Source: Hydractinia symbiolongicarpus | Taxonomy: Eukaryota > Cnidaria > Hydrozoa > Anthoathecata > Hydractiniidae | NCBI RefSeq assembly: GCF_029227915.1 | Contig: NC_079885.1 | Coordinates: forward strand, 23,621,001-23,685,000 | Length of the DNA stretch: 64,000 nt | Direction of reading: 5' to 3' | Part shown: positions 24,989-35,288 of the stretch, piece by piece | Position numbering within the stretch: position 1 is the first letter of the stretch | Layout of the letters: every line of letters starts with the position of its first letter | Made by a program: the position numbers and the translations under genes | The notes under the pieces: model-generated | What the model was told of the DNA's origin: nothing | The model's database searches: none | What the model saw: only the letters and a program-made list of their open reading frames with translations

Positions 24989-26990
24989 TTGGACTACGGA
25001 AACACGAAAGCGATATAATATTATTTTTAAAAAGGCTTATGTCTAATTTATAATTTCTTTTCTAAAAACCTTTTATAATTCTCTCAATGCAGTTTCTTTG
25101 ATATGAATAAGTGCGTAGTCACAGTTACAGATAAATAACATTGCGTTGTCTATTTCGTTAAAAAAGTTTTAATTACTTGCGCGTTTTGAAGGAAATTAAA
25201 AAAACAAGTTTTATGCTAAGAGGAACATAACAATAAATTTTAAGATTTGTAAGTTATTTTTTGTTTGTTCGAAACATGAATTCGGAATTTATTTTGTAAA
25301 TTTTGTTTCATCTTTAACCACCTTGCTTTTTTGTTAAAATTGTTCTTATTATGTTTTAACTGAACAAAACACCTTGAAAACCAATAGTAGCTATGAAAAC
25401 TTGATGAATAGTTCTTTCGAAGATGACATCTCAAAGGTATAAATGATTAAACTAATAATTGCAAGTAAACGCATTGTTAGGTAGAAGCTATTGTAAGATT
25501 TTTAGCAACAATTAAAATAAAAAAGGTACAAGAGATTTGACAATGTATTTTCAAAGAGGGACATAGGAACATTATGTGTTCTTACATGGATTATCTTATA
25601 ATACTCAAACCACTATTCAGTCCCTGAGTATAAGTTCTATAAAGACAATTCTTCCCCACAAAAGAAGCCAAACAGTACGGCAGGTACGACTCTGCCTTCT
25701 GTTTTACAGGAAAAGTACAACATCATAAGTTTGATAAAAGGTAAGATTGATAGAACAGTATTATTGAAATTATGTTGACAAGTTTATGACTTGTAAACAT
25801 AATGGGTGGTAAATCAAGGACGTGCAGTCAAACAGACATTTGCTGACCCTAATTTTCAAGAAATTTGAAATGGCCCCATTGAGATTTCGTGTTTAGTTGT
25901 ATATATTTATATCAAATTGGCATGTGATTTTTGTATGCGTGTTCAGTGTTGTCTCATGTGGCTTGTTGTTGTAAATAATTATATATCAAGGGAACTGTTC
26001 TCGTTGTTCATGTTGTTCATGCCCGTGTCGTATCGAATTGTCTCTCTGTTAATCGTGCATAACCATGTATGTATATATTGGCTGTACTCAATTTAATTGG
26101 AGTGTTGTACTGTGCAAGTTTTTTGTAGAGAACAGTTTACTACGTTGCAAACAAAATTTATAATATAGTATTTCGCCCGTCAATTAAAGTGTATTCTATA
26201 CAAACGCGCAGCTACAAAATTAATTAAAAAAAAAACAATTAACCCAATTACCGAAATATTTTTAATTCTTAAATCATTTAAAAGTGTATTAAAAAACCTT
26301 TTCAAAGATATAAAACTTGTTTAGATTTTAGAGAAGATAGAAGAAAACAAGAAGCCCTCCGGCTTGAAAATTTGCGTCATTAGCCTGGACGATTTTGAAA
26401 TTTGAAGTAGACCTTGAAAACCGAGAATTATAGGGTAAACAAATAATTGAGTATCCCAAATCTCATTTAGTATAGTAATGACATGGTTCCAAGGGCTATT
26501 TGGGATTAATAAGCCCGACTATCATTTATAATGTAGTAGTAGGTGAGAGTCAAAATAGGCCGATTCTCATTTATAATCGAAGACACATTTTCAAACGGAA
26601 AATTAAATTTGGTCTTACTTTCGAATAACTTTGAAAGCAGTCTTCGATAATAATCGAAGACACATTTTCAAACGGAAAATTTACGACAAAATCAACCAGA
26701 AGCTTTAGTTTTTGATTATCTGTCAATCAAACGCATGAAGTTGTTTACTTAAAGAAAGTTAAAACTGAAACCTCTGGTTGCTATGTAGATTTAGTGTGTT
26801 AGGAATGTTATTGTGTTTTCAATTGTCTTTCGCGTTTGATTGACAGATGGATTAACGTCATTTCTTTATGAACTCGTTGCTACGGCAGTCTATAAAAACA
26901 TATGCCACAAGGTGAAGCTGAAACTTAGAAATAAAACTAAGGCAACCTTCTCTTCTTCAAGAGTTAAGTTTTTCTCAGATGAATCATTCT
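24989..26990. other. Non-coding stretch with short direct and inverted repeats
   Basis: A 32-bp direct repeat (ATAATCGAAGACACATTTTC and onward) occurs at about 26573 and 26649. CTGTCAATCAAACGC near 26720 is mirrored by GCGTTTGATTGACAG near 26832. These lie just outside the second Polinton and may be remains of its left end, but no standard Polinton terminus was recognised. Confidence 0.4.
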
Positions 26991-26999
26991 TATAATCTT

Positions 27000-27971
27000 T
27001 TACTGTATCTGTTTTTTAGTGCTCTTGTTATGATGTTTAACCAAAGAATGATTGATACTTGAATTTCTACCCAAACTAAAACCACTCCTAGATATCAAAA
27101 TTTTGTTGTTATAACCCAGTGTTCCACTCTTTATGTTCAAGTTCATATTGGAAGGAAGCATATAGATGCCTTGCCTAACAGAATAATCGATCTTACTCGA
27201 TGCAAAATTTAAGGTGTCTTGATATCTTTTAATATCTTGTTGTATATCAACTCTGGCACTGGCTGTGTTCCCTATGATTGATGACCTCGCAGAATCCTGT
27301 GAACTAAGAAGCAGATAGGCATACGTCCTGACACTTTTCGAAATCATGAAAAGACCTAGCTTGGTGAAACCCTGAGACTTCTCTACAATCCATCTCGTCA
27401 TGGAATCATTGGTGAAATAACTTAGGCCTGGTGTGGAATATTTTTTGCGCTTTCTTTGGTTCGAAGAAAAGAAATACTGCCCTCTATAAAGTTTTTCATT
27501 CGAAGATACACCGTATTCTCTATAAACTTCTAAAAAATTTTCTTTCGAGTATGGGTTATCATATTTGTTGAAGCCACTTTCAAAAGGCAATGGTAATACA
27601 AGCTTTTTAAAGATCCGCTGAATGTGATAATAAACATGAAGCCTGTAAACAGACCTCATCAGGGGGTGAACATCGTTCAATAAATGTTAAGAACTAACAC
27701 CACAAACACTTGACGTACACCAAACAGCAAAATTTAATTGGGTTTGCCATAATTTAAAGGGATGATTATTCCATATTTCAAATTTTTTATCATCCTCTTC
27801 CATTTCATACTCGGTAAATATGTTTGGGAAAGTAACATCAAACTCCTCGTTCGTATCACCATTTACTATAATTGTTTGCTTTGTTAAATCTAAGCCTTTA
27901 ATCTTTTGTAAATATTGACCTTTGTTTTGATAGTACTTTACGTCAGAATTGTATTCATATATGCTCTTCAT
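27000..27971 (-). pseudogene. Conserved Polinton protein of unknown function, one nonsense codon
   Basis: Translation starting at the Met at 27971 (KSIYEYNSDVKYYQN follows) runs to a TAA at 27687-27689 and continues in the same frame to 27000. The product would be about 320 residues. Recognisable blocks are KFEIWNNHPFKLWQTQLNFA on the N-terminal side, VYRLHVYYHIQRIFKKL after the stop, and a C-terminal GIYMLPSNMNLNIKSG. I recall this block pattern from Polinton gene sets, where I think it is a virion-associated or otherwise conserved protein; its role is not established to my knowledge. The gene is divergent from the capsid genes, separated by a short AT-rich gap that could hold both promoters. 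A single stop separates it from being intact. Confidence 0.6.
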
Positions 27972-28009
27972 TATTATTATATTGCTATAATATATAATTA
28001 TGTTTATCA

Positions 28010-28361
28010 CAATAAAAACATTAAAGGGGAGAAGACTATTCATTTATTATATCCGATTACCGGTGGTTCAAAAGAAATAGCTATCGTCAGCATATTTCAA
28101 GATAATGTGACGTGTGAGTTTGGAAGTGACACAAAACTTACTGATAACAGCGATAATTTAATAGATGGACAACCCAGCAATCTTCTATCGTGTTTTAACA
28201 GTTCAGATTACGGTGATACCACACTATTTGAGACTAGAAACCTCATGTACATTAAGCTAAGAAATGGTATTATCGACTCATTGACGTTAAGTATTACCGA
28301 CCAAAATGGTGAATTAATAACCGATAGTTTAGGTGCAAATGTTGTCTTACATGTTCGATAA
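28010..28361 (+). CDS. Possible minor capsid (penton-like) protein, truncated
   Basis: The open frame extends from 27915, but its first ~30 codons are antisense to the divergent gene, so the real start is uncertain. The supported part begins about 28010 (KGEKTIHLLYPITGG). The end, RNLMYIKLRNGIIDSLTLSI followed by TDQNGELITDSL and VVLHVR, resembles the C-terminal beta-strands of Polinton minor capsid proteins. At ~115 residues it is shorter than a normal single jelly-roll minor capsid, so it may be truncated. It sits just upstream of the major capsid gene and on the same strand, fitting a structural module. Confidence 0.45.
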
Positions 28362-28433
28362 AAAAATATTTTTTTATCTACCATAAATATAATGGAATTT
28401 TGACAAAAGCTAAATCCAGAACGTTCTTTAAGA

Positions 28434-29692
28434 ATGCCAAAAGGTATAAAGGGTACGAGGCAAAAGGTCATCGTTACCCACAATTCTTCAGAAATAGATG
28501 AAAATCAGTTATTATTAATTAGATTTCCAAACCTGGGTTCTGATGACGTCATTGTACCAGGAAGCACAAATTCAAGTTTCAATATTGATCTCAACTCAAA
28601 AGCAGATACGAAAAGAACATTGGTAGAAAATATCGGGCGAGCGATTATTAAAAAATTGGCTGTAAAATTTGAGGTAAATGAGGTTTTAAGTGTAGATGAT
28701 TTTGATGTTTTTGCTTGTTTGTTTTTGCTTTGGCTTTCGAAATATGATAAGAGAAACAAAATGAGCCAAGGTATTATCCATCCTCAAGGAAATAGTGAAA
28801 ATGCTATGAATTTAAGAGGAGGCGCTTCTAACGAAGATGTAAGTAAAGTACCTGATAAAGCCATTTCGGATACCTATGGAAACAAGTTAATCATACCACT
28901 TGACTTTGAGCTACTAGACAGTGTGTTACCATTTAACCAATCAGGGCTGGGTAATAAATTGGCCCATAAAATTACCTTTAGCAGTTACAATCGTGTCATC
29001 AAGTCTACACCTGCTAAACCTTCAGGGGCTTCGTCAGGGACTTCGGCGCCTTCGCCAGATGCCAAGTATAAAATCTCAAACATTTCTTTAGAATATGAAA
29101 TCACCACACACGATTATCTAGCAACTTCAATGAGAGAAGAGTATAGGGACCTTGTTGTGCTCTATGACAGGATTTTGAGACATCGTTTGATACAAGTCAA
29201 TAAAAGTGATTCAGTTTGGAATTGGTCCTTCAACACACCCGCTAGAAGTTTGAAAAGTATCCTCGTTCTTTTTGAAGAAGAACAACCATACAAAAGAGAT
29301 ACAACAAGAGTTTATAATCCTAAAATTGAAAAGGTATCTGTGATAGTAGAAGGAAAGCCGAGTCACCTATACGCTCAGGGAATGAAACCTTTTGAGCAAT
29401 ATGATGAAATTTCTCGTTTCTTCGCAGCAGGTAAACTGAAAGACGTTGCAGATGTTTCGAATTTGACTGATATGAACATTGGTGAGTACTTGACTGACAA
29501 GTATGCGTTGTGACTAGATTTCAGGACAATTGATGAAAATAAGCTGCATGGAACAGGACGAAGAATAGAAAATTCTAGTGAAGGTATCACTTTACAGATA
29601 AAAAAGAAAGCAGGAAACCTAAATGCTTACATCTATCTGATAATGGATGCTCAATTAAACATTAAAAATGGAGAATTTGTTTCTGTCTTATA
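28434..29692 (+). pseudogene. Polinton major capsid protein (double jelly-roll), one premature TGA
   Basis: The ATG at 28434 opens a frame of 359 codons to a TGA at 29511-29513. The same frame then runs a further ~60 codons to a TAG at 29690-29692, and this tail matches the tail in the first Polinton copy. The true gene was therefore about 419 residues with a single nonsense change. Conserved blocks are MPKGIKGTRQKVIVTHN at the start, YGNKLIIPLDFELLDSVLPF in the middle, then SVWNWSFNTPARSLKSILVL and YNPKIEKVSVIVEGKPSHLY. A low-complexity Ala/Ser/Pro/Gly linker lies around residue 190-205. In the family the protein builds the icosahedral shell. The ATPase follows after only a few bases. Confidence 0.85.
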
Positions 29693-29696
29693 GTAA

Positions 29697-30245
29697 ATGG
29701 AGTACATGAAAGAACATCACACTGCGTTATTTGTTGGTCCGACTGGATGTGGAAAAACAGAATGTGTACTCTTTGATTTCATCATTATCATATGTACAAC
29801 GTTGAGATGGAATAAAACATACAGAGATACAAAGTGGTTTTGGAATGACCCCTATGTGATTTTAATCGAGCCAGAAGACCGTTTGTATGATTGGATCAAG
29901 AAAATGAATGGTTTCTGTGCGGGATATAAAACTTTGTTTCTGATTAATGACATTATTGCAGACAGCAGTCTGGTTAAGAAAAGACAGCCCTTACTTGATT
30001 TAGCCATATCCGGACGTCATAGAAATCATTCATTATGGTTACTTACCCAGAGTTATACCACAATACCTAAAAAATTACGTCGACAGGCAAAAATGTTGCA
30101 TGTTTGGTATCCAAGGGATAGGGATGATTTAAATACTATCCATAAAGAGAATAATGTTACTAAGGAAGAAGAATTTAGCCAAGTTAAAGAAAAACTGGAG
30201 GAAGGAAAGCATACTTGTCTAGTAATGTATAAGGTTTACCAGTAA
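29697..30245 (+). pseudogene. Polinton packaging ATPase (A32/FtsK-HerA type), probably defective
   Basis: The 182-residue frame starts at ATG 29697, directly after the capsid gene. The Walker A motif is intact (VGPTGCGKTECVL, residues 14-26). Walker B reads TLFLINDIIAD, where the first Polinton copy has LFIVDDCIAD, so one acidic position is Asn here. About ten residues between the P-loop and the next strand (IIIICTTLRWN) are missing relative to that copy. DLAISGRHRNHSLWLLTQSY carries the expected sensor region. The C-terminus (KHTCLVMYKVYQ) is slightly short. The family packages DNA into capsids. The frame is open, but the deletion and Asn change suggest loss of activity. Confidence 0.8.
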
Positions 30246-30282
30246 GTGTTCTTGTGGTTTTGTTACAGATTTGTTGTAACAA

Positions 30283-30440
30283 AACTAACAAGAGATTGCA
30301 AAACTGTTGGTAGTCTCTTATAAGACACCTATCAAGAGATCTATAGCATCCTGTCAACATCCTATAAGACACCTATCAAGAGATTGTAAGACACCTATCA
30401 AGAGATTGTAAGACATCTGTCAAGAGATTGCAAGAGAACA
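30283..30440. repeat. 22-bp tandem repeat around CACCTATCAAGAGATTG
   Basis: Several units of TAAGACACCTATCAAGAGAT, two of them perfectly consecutive at 30370-30415, follow the ATPase gene. They are non-coding. Confidence 0.8.
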
Positions 30441-30459
30441 TAAGAAATTTATAACAAAT

Positions 30460-30892
30460 ATAAGAAAATTATTGAATACATCAACTTCATCTTATTAGCC
30501 ACTATATTCTCAGCGATTTTGTATGTTGGCTTTCGTCTCAGAAAATATCTCACGTCAATTATAATGACAGAAGTATTAATAGATAATATAATTGATATTT
30601 CGGGTGAAGATGACTCCAAAAAGCCGAAATTGCTTAAATGTGTTTTAACAGGTATTGGTGGAATCACGACTACATTGATTAAAAGGTATTAGAAGAAACT
30701 CACCAAAGTCATGAAATTATATGATATATTGTAAGCCCTGCAATAGCCGTTTTCGAGACTGGTATATCTAAAGCATTAAAGGATAACAGGGTTGACTATA
30801 ATGAACTTCGGGTCTTAGGAGGCGTATACTACAAAGCTTTAGAAAAGGTGATCTCAACAGATAGAAAGATGGAGACCAAAACACGTAACTAA
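30460..30892 (+). pseudogene. Remnant of a small Polinton membrane-associated protein
   Basis: One frame gives a hydrophobic segment (INFILLATIFSAILYVGF) followed by a polar part (MTEVLIDNIIDISGEDDSKK) and a glycine-rich hydrophobic run (LTGIGGITTTLIKRY) that ends in a stop at about 30690. In another frame the downstream part reads ISPAIAVFETGISKALKDNR and VDYNELRVLGGVYYKALEKV, which looks like the natural continuation. At least one frame break is therefore present. I do not recognise a named family. Position between ATPase and integrase suggests a virion or membrane protein of the element. Confidence 0.4.
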
Positions 30893-31011
30893 TTTGAAAA
30901 CAGTATGATCGCTGAGTAAAAAAAAGTCTAAGCCCCCAAGAACAAGGCTAGTAATGTGCGCCTGCTTACCGGTTGCGTATCATTATTCAAAAATTATCAT
31001 TCGTAATAGAA

Positions 31012-31983
31012 ATGACTGAGCTTCAAGAAATTTATTATCAACCACAGTATTTGTGGAAGGGACAAAAGGCTGTTACATTTTTGAAAAGCATGAGCAAGTA
31101 GAAGCCAAAAGCGATTAAACAATGGCTTTCAAAACAAGCATTTTGGCAAGTGCATTTACCTAGTCCAAAACATGTTGAAAGACCTCATTGTGATGTGACT
31201 ACTCCTAATGAATTACATCAGTTCGATCTACTCTACATGCCGGGTGACAAACTGTATGGTAATAAGTACATTTTGTCTGGAATTGACGTTGCTTCACGAT
31301 ATAAGACAGCAAGGCCATTGAGAACACAACAGGCCAAGGAGGTTGCTGAAATGATTAATGATATTTACAAGGGTGCTCCTTTAACGTTTCCAAAGACATT
31401 TCAGTGTGACAATGGTGGCGAGTTTAAATCAGATGTGACAAAATTGTTAGAGAAGCATAACGTAGAGATAAGGAGAGCAACGACAAAATATAAGCATACC
31501 CACACTGCGTTTGTTGAAGCGTTGAACAAGGTACTTTCTGAAAATTTATTCAAAATACAAAATGCTCAAGAACTTAACGACAATGAAAATGTATCATCTA
31601 CATGGGTTAAACATTTATGTAAGCTGATTGAGAGACTAAATAACACAAAGACGCAGATGACTGACAATCCTAAAGAAGCCATTAAAATGAAAGAAGTGCC
31701 TTTAGTTAAACGAGAGAGTTATCCACCTGAAGAGAAGTTACCACAGGATGGGCTGTATAGATATTTGCTACAACCTGGTGAAGAACATGCTGATAGCAAG
31801 AAAAGAGAGACTGATAGAATATGATCAAAGAAGACTTATCGGTTAAATGAAGTAATACAGAAACCTGGTAACCGGGTCATGTATTACCTTCAAGATGGAC
31901 TTGAACGGGCTTTTGTGAAAGAAAAGCTCATGTTAATACCGGAAGATACAGAATTACCTCCTGATTATGTACAAAATTGGTGA
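31012..31983 (+). pseudogene. Polinton retroviral-type integrase, two in-frame stops
   Basis: ATG at 31012 (MTELQEIYYQPQYLWKGQ) opens a frame of 324 codons ending at TGA 31981-31983, broken by TAG at 31099-31101 and TGA at 31822-31824. The catalytic core (rve) holds the DDE residues: HQFDLLYMPG (first Asp), FQCDNGGEFKSD (second Asp) and THTAFVEALNKVL (Glu, about 35 residues later). After the second stop come residues typical of a chromo-like C-terminal tail (LNEVIQKPGNRVMYYLQDGL). The N-terminal zinc-binding part is not obvious. The family inserts Polinton DNA and makes target duplications of about 6 bp. The next gene starts 17 bases before this one ends. Confidence 0.9.
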
Positions 31984-32960
31984 GAAAAATGATTTAAAGA
32001 AATTATATCAGAAATATATTGGAATGCTGTCACATAGACCAACTATTATGCAATTACATAACGATAAAATCAAAGAAATTTCCGCTGCCGAAGATCGAAT
32101 TCCTTCATTAAAAATCGAACTCCAGACATTGGGGGATAGGGTATCCAACATTGTAAAACACAAAGAACATACTCTCAGATTTACACAGATCAAAAAGGAG
32201 AACGACGTAATTTCTAACATGAGAATGAAATATTATTTGGATGGTTGTTTTCTGCTGAACAAATATATGGAATTAGATAGGAAGACTAAATCTCGTGCAG
32301 GTCTTGATATGTTGATGAAAAAAGAGTTTAACCTGAATATTAATAGAAAAAATGATATTTACCATTTATTTCGCTCAGTCGTAGATCCGTACTATGCCTG
32401 TGTGGATGAAGACAACGTAAATGATGAAAATTACTGTTATAACTGTCAATCCTTTCGCGTACGGGATAAGTTTATCATGGGTTGTCCTAAATGCGCTAGC
32501 AAAGTACCCTCAGATTGTTATTGAAACATTTAAAAAGGAGATCAAACGGTAACGCAAGGAGGATTGTATGGAAAAGCTCACAGAAAATGATGTCAGGCGT
32601 TATCTCAAAAAGAACAAAGGAAAAAATGTCAAATTCTATGATAACAGCACCATGATCCTATGGATGGTAACTGATATTCAGCCACTCCAGATGACGGACG
32701 AAATGGAGGCTGAGTTGCAAAATATGTTTAAGGCTATGCAAGGAACTATAAGTATAAGAACGGCCTTCGTAATTCATATAGTTACCCCTACATACTTTAT
32801 AAGTTTTGCCAGATATTGGGTTATAACGAATTCCTAGCTAGGTTCAGGTTACACAAAGATGAAGGGCGGATTATCAAGCATGACTGAATCTGGAAAAAAT
32901 CTGTGAAGAAAATGGTTGGAAATTTATCAAGTCATACTTATATTGAATATCTGTACCGGG
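31967..32960 (+). pseudogene. VLTF3-like late transcription factor gene in the Polinton, frameshifted
   Basis: Part 1 (31967-32524) is a coiled, charged N-terminal region followed by SVVDPYYACVDED and a zinc ribbon (CYNCQSFRVRDKFIMGCPKC). Part 2 (about 32525-32745, in a new frame and with one TAA near 32553) has ENDVRRYLKKNKGKNVKFYD and ITDIQ-like TDIQPLQMTDEMEAELQNMF. Part 3 (about 32742-32950, third frame) has SYPYILYKFCQILGYNEFLA and then ICEENGWKFIKSY. This order of zinc ribbon, central helical block and the YxxYKxxxxLG...W end is that of poxvirus-type late transcription factor 3 proteins of large DNA viruses. In those viruses it drives late genes. Two frameshifts and stops make this copy dead. 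Cargo of a Polinton is inferred from position. Confidence 0.65.
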
Positions 32961-33053
32961 GAGAATGTAGTACTAACGTATGTAAGTAACACACGTTAGC
33001 TTTCGATTACAATTAAAAATGACTTAAAGAAATATATATTATATATAATAAGA

Positions 33054-33320
33054 TGCAAACAAGTTACAAGTCAATGAATGTTCAACCTTTGAGAAAACTT
33101 TGTGCCTCTCGAAAGATTAAATATTGCTATCTGATGGGTAAAACTAAAATGATCGAGATCCAATGACAAAGATCCAACTTTTGTTCTTGACCAAGACAGA
33201 AAATGGTTTTCTAGCAAATGTCATTTAAAATGGACAAAAAACAATCGAGAAAAATATCTCGGCTATCATAAAAAATATTATGCTATAGGAAAAATTAAAT
33301 TGCTTTTGGTTACATAATTA
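33054..33320 (+). pseudogene. Small SAP-like protein remnant
   Basis: A frame from ATG 33054 reads QTSYKSMNVQPLRKLCASRK then IKYCYLMGKTKMIEI and stops. The helical pattern resembles a SAP-type DNA-binding unit like the one at the start of the next gene. Another frame continues DPTFVLDQDRKWFSSKCHLK and NREKYLGYHKKYY, probably the original C-terminus. Function is unknown; one frameshift at about 33165. Confidence 0.35.
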
Positions 33321-33385
33321 AACATATTTAAATAATAAAAAATAATAAAGTTGATAATAAAATGACTTATAAAATAATAAGATAA

Positions 33386-34120
33386 ATGAGTTTTAGGAAT
33401 TTAAAAGTTGTAGTATTAAAGTCTCTTGCGAAAGAGCGTGGCCTTAGCGGCTATTCAAAACTTAGAAAAGCTGAGTTGATTGAATTATTAGAAGCGAGTG
33501 ATCGTATGCCCACCCATAGACCGATAAGGTATAACAAACCTATTCCAGCTCACAAACCGAGAACTAAAAAATATGCTTCTGTCCGCCCTGTTAAGATTAT
33601 TCCTAGTCCACAAGACATGGATTTATTTGAACAGCAAGAAATGATTAAAAATAGACCTCAGGTAAAGAGCGAATTGAATGAATGGAGGGACTGGTTAGTA
33701 AACCATATACCTAAAACTATTAAAGACAAAGCTAGTGGATATTTCAAGACCTTTAGGTTATGGAATTGTATAAAAAGTTTAAAGGGGGGGGACGACACTA
33801 TTGTGGATTCGATCTATGAAGAACAGAAAAGACGCTATAATGATGTTGTTCGAGAATTAAACGAACGACGACAAATCTACTTAATTGAAAACCATCCAAG
33901 ATCAAACCGATATGAGGTTACTGGCAATTTGAACAATGACCTATCAAAAATGATTTTCAACCGAATTAAACAAGATATTGAAATGCGTCCCAGGATTGTT
34001 TACAGTTTTACAGCTCGAATTTATAGGGGGGAATGGAGAAAAAATGTACACTATGAAAAAACACTACCTACTTTTGATGAGACGACGAATGAAAGCAGTT
34101 TATTCGCCGGCAACCGATAA
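33386..34120 (+). pseudogene. N-terminal part of the Polinton PolB gene with SAP-like domain, cut by satellite DNA
   Basis: The frame starts MSFRNLKVVVLKSLAKERGL with a SAP/Rho-N-like helix pair (residues 5-36, SGYSKLRKAELIELLEAS). A basic, proline-rich linker follows. The region LNEWRDWLVNHIPKTIKDKA and IEMRPRIVYSFTARIYRGEW corresponds to the segment IEMRVKVVYSFGCDIYQGGG found in the other Polinton at 39740. In Polintons this region precedes the protein-primed DNA polymerase on one long frame. Homology stops at about residue 229, where the frame enters the 203-bp satellite (34072). The last ~16 residues are therefore satellite-encoded and the polymerase is lost. Confidence 0.7.
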
Positions 34121-35288
34121 CCTACTATTTCCCGTAAAACCCAGGCTCGGCCCGTATAGTCGAATGTATACAAAGAAAGTACCCAAGGAGTAAACTCATT
34201 TCCCGAACGATTTTTAAAATTATTTTTTCACCACAAAAACCCATGAGACTTGTAGTTTTCAAAAATGTGTTCATTTTTGATGAGACGCCGAATGAAAGCA
34301 GTTTAATCGCCGGCAACTGAAAACCTGCGACTTCCCGTAAATCCCTGGCGCGTCACGTATAGTCGAAAGTATACAAAAAAAGTACCCAGGGAGTAAACTC
34401 ATTTCCCGAACGATTTTTAAAATTATTTTTTCGCCACTAAAATCCCTGAGACTTGTAGTTTTCAAAAATGTTTTCAAAGTTGATGAGACGCCGAATGAAA
34501 GCAGTTTAATCGCCGGCAACCGAAAACCTTCGACTTCCTGTAAATCCCGGGCTCGGCCCGTATAGTCGAATGTATACAAAGAAAGTACCCAAGGAATAAA
34601 CTCATTTCCCGAACGATATTTAAAATTATTTTTTCACCACAAAAACCCATGAGACTTGTAGTTTTCAAAAATGTGTTCATTTTTGATGAGACACCGAATG
34701 AAAGCAGTTTAATCGCCGGCAACTGAAAACCTGCGACTTCCCGTAAATCCCGGGCTCGGCACGTATAGTCCAATGCATACAAAGACAGTACCCAGGGAGT
34801 AAACTCATTTCCCGAACGATTTTTAAAATTATTTTTTCACCACTTAAACCTATGAGACTTGTAGTTTTCAAAAGTGTTTTTATTTTTGATGAGACGCCGA
34901 ATGAAAGCAGTTTAATCGCCGGCAACCGAAAACTCGCGATTTTCCGTAAATCCCGAGCTCGGTCCGTATAGTCGAATGTATACAAAAAAGTACCCAGGGA
35001 GTAAACTCATTTCCCAAACGATTTTTAAAATTGTTTTTTCACCACTAAAACCCATGAGACATATAGTTTTCAAAGATGTGTTCCTTATTGATGAGACGCC
35101 GAATGAAAGCACTTTAATCCCCGGCACCCGAAAACCCGCGATTTCCGTAAATCCCGGGCTCGGTCCGTTTAGTCGAATTTATACAAAGAAAGTACCCAGG
35201 GAGTAAACTCATTTCCCGAACGATTTTTAAAATTATTTTTTCACCGCCAAAAACCATGAGACTTGTAGTTTTCAAAAATGTTTTCATG
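34072..35288. repeat. 203-bp satellite array, six monomers
   Basis: GATGAGACGCCGAATGAAAG occurs at about 34076 (slightly diverged), 34279, 34483, 34685, 34888 and 35090, a period of 202-204 bp. Each monomer also contains ATCGCCGGCAACCGAAAAC, GTACCCAGGGAGTAAACTCA and AAAATTATTTTTTCACCAC. The array resumes at 37401 and 39097 after LINE insertions. Minus-strand reading frames of ~100 residues cross monomers but are period artefacts. The first monomer joins directly to the coding part of the PolB N-terminal gene. Confidence 0.95.

Noticed and set aside
34125-35127. Series of ~100-residue minus-strand frames with near-identical sequence
   Set aside because: They follow the 203-bp satellite period and have no support as genes.
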